From Phoronis australis (taxonomy: Eukaryota; Phoronida; Phoronidae), in contig NMRA01000310.1 of assembly GCA_002633005.1 (NCBI GenBank), forward strand, positions 130,624 to 190,623: a stretch of DNA of 60,000 nt, in the 5' to 3' direction. Of the stretch, positions 35,665 to 47,766 are shown one piece after another. The notes under the pieces were generated by a model. It ran no database searches, was not told the DNA's origin, and saw nothing but the letters and a program-made list of their open reading frames with translations. A program made the position numbers and the translations under genes. How positions within the stretch are numbered: position 1 is the stretch's first letter; each line of letters starts with the position of its first letter.

Positions 35665-36859
35665 TCACTTCCTCCGGCTTCTGTCACGTATACAATTCAT
35701 CTGGCCTGTCGCTGCCAAAATTACCCTGGTGTTGGAAAATTGGCGTTCTTCTGCTGCTAAATTTGCGATGCGCTCTTTGGTCGCCATTACGTCACCTGTT
35801 GGCCAATTTCCATGTTATTCAATAACATGTCATAACAATCGCAAGTGGTTTCATTTCAGTACAAGTTTTCACTATTTTATGATCAGAAAACCCAATTTCA
35901 GAAAAAAAAACTCCCGAGAGATATCGCAAAATTTTCGGAAATGGCGCATACGTGCGGGTGCCACAAGTATGCACTGTTTTCAAAACGACCACAGATTTCC
36001 TTTGTTACAAAAGGCGGAGAATTACGAAAACTAACGTTTATTAGATTGTCTTTTTACTTCTATAAACGGCTGTAACGGGCAAGGTGAATGTCGGTTCATT
36101 CCCAGATTCTGCATGCATCCCCCTTGTTAGCTCTAAGTTTCACGACGAGGTGACAAGCTGAGCACGGGGGTTCGGTGACGATTTCGGTGTCTAACCGGAG
36201 CTCTACACACACTAGCTACCTAGCTGTATGTTGACGATAGTCTTCATACAGCTAGCTGGCTTTCTACCTCAGTATGTACATTTATGATGCAACTTTTGTA
36301 ATATACAGTATTTAAATGCATTCTTAATTTTCACTTTAAAGAATATCTGATTACTGTACTTTGTGTTACGGCAGAGTCAAATGTTCTGGAAAGAAATTTG
36401 TACTGCCTAGAGAAATAATCCAGCAGCCGCACACCTTGCCTACTAAAATCTGGCAGTGACTGAAATTCTGCTTGAAGCTTTGAACACGGCCTTTTCAAGA
36501 AGTATTCCTGTCTCTTGCGATGAACACTACTGTTCACTCTTAGTCTAAGTATCTATTACCTTCTGCGTTTCGCACTAGCTGCCTGGTATCGCTAGTAGAC
36601 ATATAAACAAGGTATTGGCTTATTATCGTTGAGAGGTATGACGAGTGTACTTCATCATTCTGATATGCTTAATTTAGTAGCGAGGATAGCTTTGACGTAC
36701 ACAGCTGTCTTCTACGGAGAACATGTTCACTAGGAGTCTTTAAAGGGAAATACTGAGTCATTAACTTAAGAGGGAATGTTGTGTAAGTCATTCGTTACAT
36801 TAGAGGTCACAGGTTAATAAACAGACAAAGCAAGCTGTTGTCAATACCTGTAACGTTCC

Positions 36860-36909
<50 letters not shown>

Positions 36910-38110
36910 TGTATGTATGTATTGTTTGGTACGTCATGCGTTCAGATCATGTGATTATTCTCAGTCACGTGTCAAATGGGACTGCAATGATTGGCCTATG
37001 TTTTTAGCTAAACTGAATCAAAACATAATCATAAATGACCAACATAATGAGAGAGCAATACCACGACCAATCGTGTCCTGGCACTCGTTTTTTTTTACAA
37101 AATATCATGACCTGAAGGTCAAAATTTGAAACAGAACGTGTAAATTGCCTATGTATTTTGTTTGCTGGTTGATGAGCCGTGTTTGCGAGTTGGGAATAAG
37201 AACTGTGAGCGCAAGCACGACACTTGGCGCGGGTTGGTGATTCGTGTTTCTGAATATGCCTACGATTTGTGAGACAGAGAAGATGAGTCGTTAAGCCATG
37301 ATGCACCGTGTTTCTGTGTGCGACAGCCGTGTTGTTCGGGTATCCTGATAGCATTGTAGATGGTAGCCGCACAGAAAATCAATGTAATTAGTGACATGTA
37401 CTTTTCCAACAAGGGTGCAACAATCGTCAAAACTGACAAAACATCCCGGAACTGTTTTTACCATCTGACATAAAATCAAAGTTTAAAAAAATTCCAGTGT
37501 AACCAAAATTTAATACGCCACTGGAAGATGCATTGGTACTCGTCTGAGCCTTTCTCTCGTAGAAGCATGATGCGTGATCATGCACCACAAGAGGACTGCG
37601 AGAACTGAATAGTGTCTCTTTAACGGAGAGAAGCCAATGTTTTGGAGATATTCGAACTCAACTGAAATACAAATTAGCGGCCATCTTACTTTAACATTTG
37701 TCTCTATCTCTGTCTTTAAACTAATATGCTTGCAACATTAACGATGTGACACAGCTGGCGTAATTAGCTATCGTGTTCCTGCCTTTCATTTCATTAAGGC
37801 GGCACTGACAACTTCTCGACATTGTGTTGTTTTTATGAAGTGTAACCACGAAACAAGATAATCACGTCAACTATACGCACGAATATGAGCCAGTGGAACA
37901 ATATATTCGAGTTGAAACATATATAGAAGACAACCGGTGATTTCCATTTTTCATAAAAATAACATCCAAGTTGATGTTCTCATCCGCAGCACCTCAAATG
38001 ACTACGAAAATAACATTAAGGAACAGCACTATTTGAAAGTTAACAGGTGGCGCCCCCTCCAGTAAATAAACACAGTCTCATACCAACTCATCAACTTCAA
38101 GTAGTCTTGC
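35665..38110. repeat. No supported gene; TA/TGTA microsatellite at 36860-36922
   Basis: A (TA)n tract of about 21 bases continues into (TGTA)n of about 40 bases; the frame read through it is an artefact. The 122-codon minus frame at 37372-37004 has no recognised motif. No other features seen in this 2.4 kb. Confidence 0.5.
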
Positions 38111-38113
38111 GCC

Positions 38114-38120
38114 TATAAAT
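38114..38120 (+). promoter_or_regulatory. TATA-box-like sequence
   Basis: tataaat, 41 bases before the ATG at 38155. A start site 25-30 bases downstream would leave a leader of only 10-15 bases. Tentative. Confidence 0.25.
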
Positions 38121-38154
38121 AAGCGTCAGCACAAAAATTACAATTACAACCACG

Positions 38155-38304
38155 ATGAGTAGCATTTGTCGGATTAAGAAAAAAATTGAGGGTCATTCTC
38201 TTCTCGGTACAAATGCCAAATCAAATACACGTGACATCGTAGCATGCCGTAATCACAACATCAACGATTTTGTGCAGAGTCAATCAGCTTCACCTCAGAG
38301 ACTG
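38155..38304 (+). CDS. Weak candidate: short first coding exon with TATA box
   Basis: The ATG in context accacgATGAG opens a frame starting MSSICRIKKKIEGHSLLGTN. After 50 codons it meets AGACTG/GTAGGT at 38304/38305, a plausible donor in phase 0; the stop comes later, at 38367. The peptide is basic, with no signal peptide, membrane segment or known domain. A TATA box is at 38114. The evidence is a combination of three weak signals, so a chance frame is possible. Confidence 0.25.
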
Positions 38305-39952
38305 GTAGGTGGAGTCACTTTCTCATTTTCGAGGAGAATGGGTGCTAACGTCATGGAATTCCTTTAAAAGATTTGGTTTATAGAAAGGTGGAAACCAAAA
38401 TGAAAACCAAAAATAACTCTCTCACAAGGAGGCGCTGAACAAATGGAATTCGAAGTATGCACGGATGAATACCAAGAATAACACTGCCACAAGATGGCGC
38501 TGAACACACGGAATCGAAGTTAAGGAGGGGAGACGACGAAAATTCGGTGAAGACCATCAATAATTTTGTTCGTAGGTATAGAGGCAAACTAACGTAATCG
38601 GATCTGTCCAAAACCGAAATTGGCCATACTCTCACAATTATCATCTCGGGGATCGTATGTGACAAATTTCATGAATTTCTTCAAGGGTTCAAGGAGGTAT
38701 AGCGAGAACACCGGACGCTCACCACGTACACTCGAAGCCAGACGCTCAGGCCGACGAAGATGATGGCAGCATGCACATTACAAACACGCACCTACGCTCG
38801 TCAGCTCGACTTGAGCTGTCGAATTCTAATATGATAGTTTTCTGGAAATTTCCAATACCTTAGTTCCAAAAGACTGTTCAGTAACAACTCGTAAAATTCA
38901 TTTGAAATTGGAAAAAATTGTTTTAATTCGCTCAAAATAAGAAATTGTCGTCGTACTGCAGTTTAATTGTCAAGTATACGTGTGTGTATTATTCATTCCT
39001 TTTTGTCATCAGTATGTGACGTGGTTGACCGCCCGCTGTTGATGTTCATTCACCCTTCGTTTTGAAAATGAAACGAGCTGCAAAACCACCTCGGGCTCCC
39101 CATTGAAAAAAATACGTCAGCCTATTGGAAGGCTGTAAATGAACACTACTTCGTGAATATTTTAAGATGTTTGAAAATAAGCTGAAAAAGTAACATCTAT
39201 AACGGTTTCAGCTTTGCCGATCTCCCCCGAGTATTCACTAATTTCACCTAAAGTAACGTTAACAATGCGAAGGAAATTGCCTTTCACTTAGACCGTATTT
39301 AGTTATTTGATTATCGTTTGTCTGGTCTTCGTTCCACCTAACTCAGTGTAACAAGGTTCTAATTGATAGCTCGCTTAACACTTGAGCCAGTAAGATACGT
39401 GATGGTATTGCAACAAGCCGAGTAACGCTCGTTATCTTCGCGTCTATTCTTATCCATATGACGCATCAAAACGACAAAAAAGACGACTAAAAGGCGATGA
39501 GGCGTAATCTGGCGAAACGTCTGAGACAGATCAAGCGTACGAGAAGTGCACGTGATACTATTGACTTTTAGTTCAAACTGTGAAGGCTTTGTGACATGCA
39601 TTCTCAAAATACCCGTACAAACACGCAACTGTGGGTGTCGAAATGAGCTGGTGCTTTTTCAGTGTATTTCTGCCGTCAAATAATGCAATAGTACGCGAAA
39701 TAGGTTACCTGCTCCCTTAAATAAACAATAATTTGGTCCGAAATTGCCACCATACTTTATGTAGTCATTGGTGACGGAACGTTTTTAAAGTGGGAGGGGG
39801 GGGGGGGCTGAAAAGTCGAATCTNTCTTTAAAGGATTTAATGCGATGTTATCCTGACAACAAAAATAAATCCCATATTTGGAATGCGTAAAGTTGCTGGT
39901 AAATACGGCTGAGAAAATGGCGAAGGGATTCATCCCCTGCCCTCGCCGCCAA
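38305..39952. other. No gene seen; G tract and single N
   Basis: A poly-G tract lies at 39793-39807 and a single undetermined base at 39824. A loosely repeated segment near 38400-38520 (caaggaggcgctgaacaaatggaattcgaag versus caagatggcgctgaacacacggaatcgaag, partly shown) indicates an old local duplication. Confidence 0.5.
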
Positions 39953-40899
39953 TGCTGTTTCTACCAAAGCGTATTGTCTGTCTTATCACACACTTTCTCA
40001 GAAATACGACGTATTAATTAAAAGTGGTTGGCTGTGTTAATATAATTCACAGTTCATACTGGCATTCACAAGCTGTTAATTAGTCTTATGACTTTTAATT
40101 GTGTACCGGAAATAAACATCTGTCACGACGCTATGAATTTTCTGATGGCCAAACGTCGTTGCGAAGTTCAAATGCCGTAACGAGGCTGAAAAAGGCTTGA
40201 ATGTGCTTTGACGACGCAAAAAGCTAGAATTGACAGAAAAAAACAATATACATTTTCTGAAGATTAAAGTAGACGTTTACACTCTGTAGCAGTGGGAAGA
40301 AAGAGAGTTGAGACTTAAACTACTCCAAAATATCCCGTATGGGCCTAAGGCCATAGCATTACCGGCGAAATGATGCATTTTCTGGGAACGCTGAAAACTT
40401 AACGATCAAGCCATAAACTTGTATTNTGCTGTTTCTACCAAAGCGTATTGTCTGTCTTATCACACACTTTCTCAGACATACGACGTATTAATTAAAAGTG
40501 GTTGGCTGTGTTAATATAATTCACAGTTCATACTGGCATTCACAAGCTGTTAATTAGTCTTATGACTTTTAATTGTGTACCGGAAATAAACATCTGTCAC
40601 TACGCTATGAATTTTCTGATGGCCAAACGTCGTTGCGAAGTTCAAATGCCGTAACGAGGCTGAAAAAGGCTTGAATGTGCTTTGACGACGCAAAAAGCTA
40701 GAATTGACAGAAAAAAACAATATACATTTTCTGAAGATTAAAGTAGACGTTTACACTCTGTAGCAGTGGGAAGAAAGAGAGTTGAGACTTAAACTACTCC
40801 AAAATATCCCGTATGGGCCTAAGGCCATAGCATTACCGGCGAAATGATGCATTTTCTGGGAACGCTGAAAACTTAACGATCAAGCCATAAACTTGTATT
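39953..40899 (+). repeat. 473-bp direct duplication around a single N (probable assembly artefact)
   Basis: 39953-40425 and 40427-40899 are the same sequence except for two substitutions that I can find (cagaaatac/cagacatac and tcacgacg/tcactacg), with a lone N at 40426. Contig ends that overlap but were joined with an N give this pattern; the substitutions would be allelic or sequencing differences. A real young tandem duplication is possible but less likely. Contains no gene. Confidence 0.85.
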
Positions 40900-42235
40900 C
40901 GACTTCAACGCCATAGTATTTCACCGGATATAAAACCAGTCGTTATTCTTATATGCTTTCTGCCGATTAGTCATGATCTATACTATGACAATGAATAAAA
41001 TATTCACCGACCAACACGCCACGTGTTGCAAAGGCTGCATTGGAAAGCAAACCATCTCTTGACTTGAAAAGGAAATTATGCTCAAGGACAACCCAATTAC
41101 TAAATCCCGAAAAACGAAGCACTAAAAACCTAACGACAATAGAATTATATTTATTGTTGATTCATCAACTCTGATATAAAGTATGAAAGAATGAAAAATG
41201 TAATCATATTTAAGAATGGGGGTTTGAAAATAGCAGTAGGAAATTTTGAATATTTTAGGAAGTAGGAAAAGGTCGTTTCATGACAGATTGTTTCATAATT
41301 TTTTCAAATTTTGAACCGTTTTGAATTTGCGCGATAGAACTATTTCTGCATATCTTTAAGACCCGTAGAAAAAATACTTGTTTTACTACTAACTAAACTG
41401 CATAAGAAATAAAAAAACAAAAGTAAGAATACGCCAGGAATTTTCTGTTGCAGTAGACGCCGTTTGTGATGAACTTCTATTTATTATAGGACAAAAATAT
41501 CCAGGAACAATCCAAGCTTTGCGCCAAAAACTAAAACTGTGAACTCTCTCCAGCAATGCCAACGGCCTTGCCTTGACTACTTGTGTTAAATATGCATATC
41601 CGCTGTCATGGCAACTCTTTACTGGATTTGTAAAGTTGCACTACAGGAATTTGTAATAGTGCCACGCCTTTGATAAAGCCAACCAATAGTATTGGCTTCA
41701 TTTAGTTCACTCTGCTGTGTGTGTTTTATGCAGCTTTTATGCATTTGAAAAGACAACTGACAGGTTTACTTGCTCTAGTTGACAGGTTCACTTGCTGTAG
41801 TTGACAGGTTTACTTGCTGTAGTTGACAGGTTTACTTGCTGTAGTTGCCACATATCTAGCTGCAGCTTGTTGTTTATTTTTAGAATAAAACATATTGGTC
41901 AAACGTGAATGCAGCAGTCGTTAGAACGTCCCATCTTTGAAGCACTTCTTTGACAAGTAATACTAAAAAGTAAGCAATGCTGTCCTTAGCCCTGCTTATT
42001 TCAGCAAGTATATCAGGACACTCCCACACTTCAGACCTTGATACCACAGTACACCAGTACTAAGACAATCACTGTTAGCGTACGTGCCCTTCTACAGGCC
42101 TAAAGACGGCGCTTCCATCGCTGTGGCACCCCTTTTGCTTCAAAACTTAGCTAAAAACAACCGATTAACCGGTTTAGAAAAAAGTTAAAACCCATGCATT
42201 TCAGGGATTCTTTAACTATGTAAAAAGTCGCGATG
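40900..42235. repeat. No gene seen; 22-bp minisatellite at 41756-41843
   Basis: Four units of gttgacaggtttacttgctgta stand head to tail, the first and second with one or a few changes. The rest of the interval is AT-rich and unassigned. Confidence 0.8.
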
Positions 42236-42303
42236 CATGGGCGGTGCACCACAAGGGGACTGGGAGGCTATAGCCTCCAGCCCCCTATGGTGCGCCGCCC
42301 ATG
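42236..42303. mobile_element. Tiny hairpin MITE, CATGGGCGG family, copy 1 (68 bp)
   Basis: Ends catgggcggtgcaccac and gtgcgccgcccatg are inverted, with ggaggctatagcctcc, itself a palindrome, in the middle. cgatg flanks both sides (42231-42235 and 42304-42308), a 5-bp target duplication. Confidence 0.85.
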
Positions 42304-43239
42304 CGATGTGGAGTTACAACATAGTACGCACCACATAAAACTGCCCCTAAGCGATTAGACTCGGTTATTGTCTCTGCCATCTCAGCATTTTTTCAAAACC
42401 TTACAGCTGAGAGTTGACTCAACCATCATTATTTTGTTTTTAATTGATTTTAAATTGAATGGCATGTTTTCTTGTATTTTCATTCAGTTGTTCTTTTTAG
42501 TGTTTAGTTTCCTAACCACAGTAGTTTGAACAATTGTTTCAGTTGAAAACGCCCTGTGTGAGGAAATATGACGTTAACATCGACATTTATTATCGCACTA
42601 ACGGCAGATATTATGGCGTGCGATACATATTATCGCACCCACCTTGAATTGTCGCCTCCAGGGGATCGAACGTGTGGAGTGCGACAATGTATGTCGCAAC
42701 ATGCACAGCGCGTAGAATAGGGTAAACAAGCCGATTTTTACATTACTCTCCAATAAAATGAAAATTTTTCTAAAAAATAACAAGTAAGTGACGAAAACAC
42801 GGATTTTGATAACACATTTATGGCATCCTTTCGTGAATATTAAGGATTGTCAGGGCACAGGGTCCTGCAGATTATTCACCAACGTAGCTTTTATTCCTCG
42901 GATTTCTGCTTTGCAAACTCATGCAGGGGTGATAGTAATACTTCGCGATTGTAGCGCTATCTGTAGGGACTTTAAAAAGGCATGAAACGTGCAAACTTGT
43001 AAAAATACCTTTAAACGGGTTGTTACAAATCTACTTCTTGGGGATACGAACGCCAGACTTAATAATTTTAAATATTGCCAGGAATTCTGGAAAAAATCGC
43101 CAGATTCACTATTTTCGAAGCACATGTGAGGTAAAAATTCTTTCATCACTACACAGTTTTCAAATTCGCCGTCCCTAATAATGTAGATGCGTGCATGCGC
43201 TCAAAGAAGTCGGAGTGGCTGCTGCTTGAAATCGCCATT
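42304..43239. other. No gene seen
   Basis: Around 42580-42700 gcgataNNNattatcgca motifs occur repeatedly (42591, 42639) and again as gtgcgacaatgtatgtcgca (42680). Possibly an old palindromic element; not delimited. Confidence 0.4.
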
Positions 43240-43365
43240 GTTATGTTTACGTCAAAGATCAAAGGTCACATTTTCCTTGTAAGGGAAACGTGCTATGTCT
43301 ATGTCTTGCCACACCAAATAAGTAAAGGTGCCTTGCCGCCTGGGATAAAGAGATACAATACTGAT
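43240..43365 (+). repeat. Dispersed repeat, copy 2 (pair with 28660)
   Basis: See 28660. The 155-codon frame at 43195-43662 runs through this repeat and the hairpin at 43560, so it is not a gene. Confidence 0.6.
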
Positions 43366-43559
43366 CCTCGGGTAGATATCGGGGACACGTTACCCACCTT
43401 GCAAATTGCCGGATTTTTGCAGACAACATTGGGATTTTACAATGCGCTCTGCGCGTACGTCAGTAGTTCTCAGGAAGAAAACCGAGTTTTTGACAATCCC
43501 GAATACGTCGGAAATAACATAATTGCAATTTTTGACGTATTGGTTTTAGCATCCTTTAC

Positions 43560-43714
43560 TATGGGCGGCGCAGCACTGAAAAAAGTGGGGACTGAAGCCC
43601 CCTCAGCCCCCCACCCCCCACCGTTGTTCATCGCCTATAGACCATGTGCGGCGTACCACTAAAAAGATTGGCTATAGCCCCCCCCCCCCGGCCCCCTATG
43701 GTGCGACGCCCATG
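43560..43714. mobile_element. Hairpin MITE, CATGGGCGG family, copy 2 (155 bp)
   Basis: tatgggcggcgcagcac at the left and ggtgcgacgcccatg at the right are inverted. tttac flanks both sides (43555-43559 and 43715-43719). The interior gattggctatagcccccccc and ggccccctatggtgcg resembles copy 1. Long C tracts account for the length difference in part. Confidence 0.85.
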
Positions 43715-44404
43715 TTTACTCTCTCGTCAACTTACTGGGAAACTCTCGTGACTTGATTTGCTCGTGCATAATTGACTATTAAAGATGGTGCGTGAAACGT
43801 TGGCCTCTTTAAAAAAAGTATAGGGTTTGTACTTAGTAATTAAATTTTATTTATTCATACGGATTTCAATTTCACGAAATACACACGCAGTATGTAATGG
43901 GATATCAAATTGTGAACTCAAGGATTAACTCGTATACTGTATATTGAATTTCCGTGCTTGAAACTTTACTCAGGAGTTATGGTTGGTCACGCTTTCATGA
44001 GTACTAGTAAAGATTTAGGGAACTTCTGGTTAAGTACATTTTGGTGGTCACGACCAGTACATGAGACATTCCCTAGTCTGAGTAATTATATTTATGTTCG
44101 AAGTATGTCCCGAAAATGATACGTGCGTCTTAAGTTCTGTTTCCAGAGATAAAAAGGAGACCGTGCATAGGCGATATAAGGTCATTTATTATGACTGATA
44201 ATGGTACAGAAATATGAGTGTACAGATAACATAAAGATAAAATAATAATCTCTAGAAAGATGGGCAATAAAAAGCGCCACAAGAGATTTTAAGACAGCAC
44301 ATGCCCATCTTCAAGTATAAGGGGATTTAGTAAAAATTTGGTGGTTGCGTGTCCTGCTGGTGTTAATTCGTAGCATAGACCTCAGTAATGGATAAATCCA
44401 GTCA
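43715..44404. other. No gene seen
   Basis: Nothing recognised apart from ggtcacgaccagtac-type short palindromes near 44043. Confidence 0.45.
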
Positions 44405-44566
44405 CAGTGGCGGATTTAGGGGGGAGAGTAAGAGAGCCATGCCCCCCATAAAATTCTTACAGATTCCATTTGGCAGTTCGGGGGTGCGAATGTCTTACGG
44501 GCAAAATCCTGGCTTATATTCTGCCCTGCCCCTCCCCCCGACTCAAATCTTCAAACCGCCCGAGTC
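44405..44566 (+). mobile_element. hAT-like MITE, GTGGCGGAT family, copy 2
   Basis: cagtggcggatttaggggg, gccatgcccccc, cagattccatttggca and gggtgcgaatgtc follow the order of the copy at 22392. The right end (aaaccgcccgag) is decayed. The two opposed frames over it are artefacts. Confidence 0.75.
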
Positions 44567-46539
44567 CTGTGGCTCGTAGTAAATACGCGTCGCTGAAGGA
44601 AGTCGTATCCTACGCACTGAACATTTGTCTTCGTATTATACTGCCTACAGCATACGCATAATAATTTTTTATGAGAAGAAAAGAGCAAAATAACAAGCAA
44701 TCGGTGTCTTATGTATTATCTACCGTCTTTCTAAATGTGAAAATAACGACACCTATCAGGATAGTCAACTCGCATGCCTTTTTCCAAACAAGCAAGTCAA
44801 TGCAGTCAGGAGCTTGACTATATTTTCGACTTACACGAATCTGATTTTGTGCTGTGGAGGTTGAAATGAGGCTAACTTTGCAATCACGTGAAGCCAGGTT
44901 GCACAATTTTACTTGTCACGGCGTGACATTTTATGAGTCAAGTATGGTCCCAAGCTGATATTTTTAGGCAAAACAATACTTAAGTACCAATCATCTGAAT
45001 TAGGCGCATCAAGGGATCAGTTTTATATTACATGGTCTTAAATCAAAATTTAGTTTCTTTGACGAAACGCTTTACGTTAACGAAAACATACAATTTTAAA
45101 ACGTTTAACGTTGGCGTTCAACCTCCGAGATAGGTTTTCGAGCTTTGATTTTTCAGTAATGGCGCAACCGGCTGAATCACCATTTATTTTGGGTTGTACC
45201 GTATGGGCACATGTTGCCATCTTAAAATCAAGTGATACTGAAAGTGCTGCACTTGTGTTTTTCTCGTACACAGACCTATGCGTACGTTGGCGGATTACTC
45301 GCTTTTGTGTCACGCTGTAAAACATCTAAAAACTGAAATGGTATTAACGAATCATTGCGCTACCGTCATCGACACATGTTATAATCTGAGTAGAATCTAA
45401 GCTTACTGCGGGTAAGACGATTAGGTAAATCTAGATGAAGAGACTCGGGTGACGGTAGCGCATCAGGATTTAAACCAGCATGACTAGAGTGACAATTCAT
45501 GACCACATCGCACCATAGCAACTGTCTATAAGACGATTTCACTTGGTTTGAGAGTTACAAACCTATTCGAAGCAACTTCAGAGGGGTATTTCCTCCTAAA
45601 TCACTTTCTAAATCACACGTGATAATGCTAGGTTACACAATCACACAAAACATGTCTCAAACCTTTTCGTATCGTGATAGAAAACGATGCCCATCTCCAG
45701 GATCGTCAATCACGGCGATGATTATTGCAAACTGGTGTCAGAAAGATGTTTTCGAGTTGGCCAAACTTTTCAATATTGGACCAATCAACAGCAAGCGAAT
45801 TTCGAATATTTTTGTAATAGTAAAAATTCATTCATATCATTACAAGAACATTATTGTCACGGTGACTTGGGCGACGCAGTACGTTAGTTTGCACGTGCGG
45901 CTAAAACTTCGCTCACGGAACAAAATAAAAAAGAATTCTATTCTACAATTTATTAACCCAATCCCAAAATTTCACATTCCAACCAATCACTTAAGTGAGT
46001 GTCATTTTTCCAGGATAAGCGAGATAGCTCTCGAGAATTCTCGCGAAACACTCGCCTTTCACTCGCGCGATTTTGTGAAATCTTAATACGTGATCTCGCT
46101 TCTCTCGCAAAAGACTTGGTTTGTCGGAGACATCAACCTATTCTATCATGACTTTGTTTGGGCTGCATGTAGGATGGAAATGTGTTTTTAAACTCTCCAA
46201 TTAACTCAAGGTGAAGTCTTTTTGTGATGTAAGAGAATGAATGAAACACGAATTAATATAACTTTACATAACTGCTGCCGACGGCAAAACGTTACCTGTG
46301 TACAAGGTATAATCTCCGAAGTCAGAAATTTAATCAATCACGCTGCACAACTGTATTGCAAATTTGTAAGTTTGCTCGAAGTATTACATGCACTTGGTCA
46401 CTTTTCAAATCGAGTTTCAAGTATAGGGCCCTGGAAACCTACGATATATAGGTGCTGTATTGTTTTCTCAACAATACCTTTAGACGGATACCAATTTGTT
46501 AATGATGGTCCTACTGACCTAGAAATCTCAAATACAGAA
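44567..46539. other. No supported gene
   Basis: The 155-codon frame at 45619-46086 has no motif and its end overlaps a possible repeat shared with 20245-20310 (gcgaaacactcNcctttca). The 148-codon frame at 46237-46683 reads into the MITE at 46540. Confidence 0.45.
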
Positions 46540-46811
46540 CATGCGCGCACCCAGAGGGGCTCAGAGGGTGGGGGGGGGGGTGGGCTTGAACGAGCCCTCC
46601 TCATTTGGCGGAGTGGGCAAAAGGTCCACCTCAGACAAACAAAAACTCTGAAAAAAGTAGAAAACGATACAAAAGTTCAGTAAAAAGGCAAGGACTACCA
46701 AAATTCGGCGAATGCACAAATCGTTACTCTGAACGTACCCCGTGAATCTTAGTAAAACGTCCACATTCTCAAAAATTCGAGCGCCCCATTTTTAGGCTGG
46801 GTGCACGCATT
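46540..46811 (+). mobile_element. MITE, CATGCGCGCACCC family, copy 2
   Basis: Starts catgcgcgcaccca and ends tgggtgcacgcatt, with cagaa on both sides (46535-46539 and 46812-46816) as the 5-bp target duplication. The interior carries catttggcg, aaaggtccacctcagacaaa and cgtccacattctcaaaaatt, shared with the copy at 51231. Confidence 0.85.
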
Positions 46812-47766
46812 CAGAAGTAAGTATCCAAAAGAAATGATGATATTTCACCGCACAGGTATTTCTTTTTGGTCTTGCTGACAAATGACCCTCTTTGATACCT
46901 ACGCCGCCCTATTTTTAGGAAGCAAAATTTATATTTTTTAAGGTAATGAAAACAATTAAATGTCACCTTGACGTCACGAACTCTTGCACGTAGTTGGTAT
47001 TAACCGGAATGGATTTGTTCGACTCGTGCAATACTGTGCTGGCTCTGTCGGAAGAGTTTTTCTCCGCCAGCCTTGCAAGCAGGATCTGCCGATTGGTGAA
47101 CACTGATCGATGTACTTACAAGAGCTCGCCGGAAACATCATCATTCCCACTAAGAGCGACACTGCCAAATCCAAGTCAGGCAATCTCAGTTTTTGCTAAC
47201 ACGTTGTTTTTTCCATCTTCTGTTTCCGTTCTTTCACATCTCGCTGGTATAACATTGCGGCCCACATGATCGATAGCCCGCTTATAACAATACACTAGGC
47301 AACTGGTTTTGACTAGTCTGATTGGTTTAATCCAGGTATCGTACAGCTCAACTGTTTGTAAATATTAAATACTCGGAGGATGAAGGGTTTGGAGCCCGTT
47401 GCTGAAGAGTGGTTCTGCTATACACGTTCATCAGCTTCGTTGGCGAAAATATGTCGGAGGCCATCCTACGCATTAAGGAAATTCACTTATGGAGCATAAT
47501 TCTAAAGAAAACCCTAATTCGTCCAATCAGTTCTGCGCAAATTGAATAAAAGCTATTTATGGAAACGGAATAAGTCAGATGTCAATCCTACGTGTTTGGG
47601 TCAAGTGAAAAAATAGAATAAAGCCGAAAACTTGCGAAAATAATTAAAAATAAATGAGAAATTGACGATACTGATGATGAAATGTTGACGGACTCAGAAA
47701 GACGATAGACAGGTCTCTAAAGTGCTTACCGATAACTGGCAGTCATGTTTTAATATTGAATTTAAG
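46812..47766. other. Unassigned; possible but unproven exon at 46990-47270
   Basis: A GC-richer patch at 46990-47270 has an open plus frame of 91 codons and, on the minus strand, a good donor CTCTT/GTAAGT near 47120. The minus frame leading to the donor is broken by a TGA unless it begins at the ttggcag acceptor-like site just before it. I cannot decide a strand or call a gene. Confidence 0.25.

Noticed and set aside
36881-37129. Frame starting with repeated MYVC
   Set aside because: Translation of the TGTA microsatellite.
37004-37372. 122-codon minus-strand frame with several Cys and His
   Set aside because: Spacing does not fit a zinc finger, and nothing else supports it.
43195-43662. 155-codon plus-strand frame
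   Set aside because: It runs through a dispersed repeat shared with 28660 and into the hairpin MITE at 43560, with a proline-rich end from poly-C tracts.
45619-46086. 155-codon plus-strand frame
   Set aside because: No motif, no splice context, and its end overlaps a segment resembling 20245-20310.
46237-46683. 148-codon plus-strand frame
   Set aside because: The last third lies inside a MITE with a poly-G tract; the rest has no support.
46990-47270. Possible exon on either strand
   Set aside because: The minus frame leading to the good donor contains a stop; the plus frame has no splice signals. Kept only as a note.
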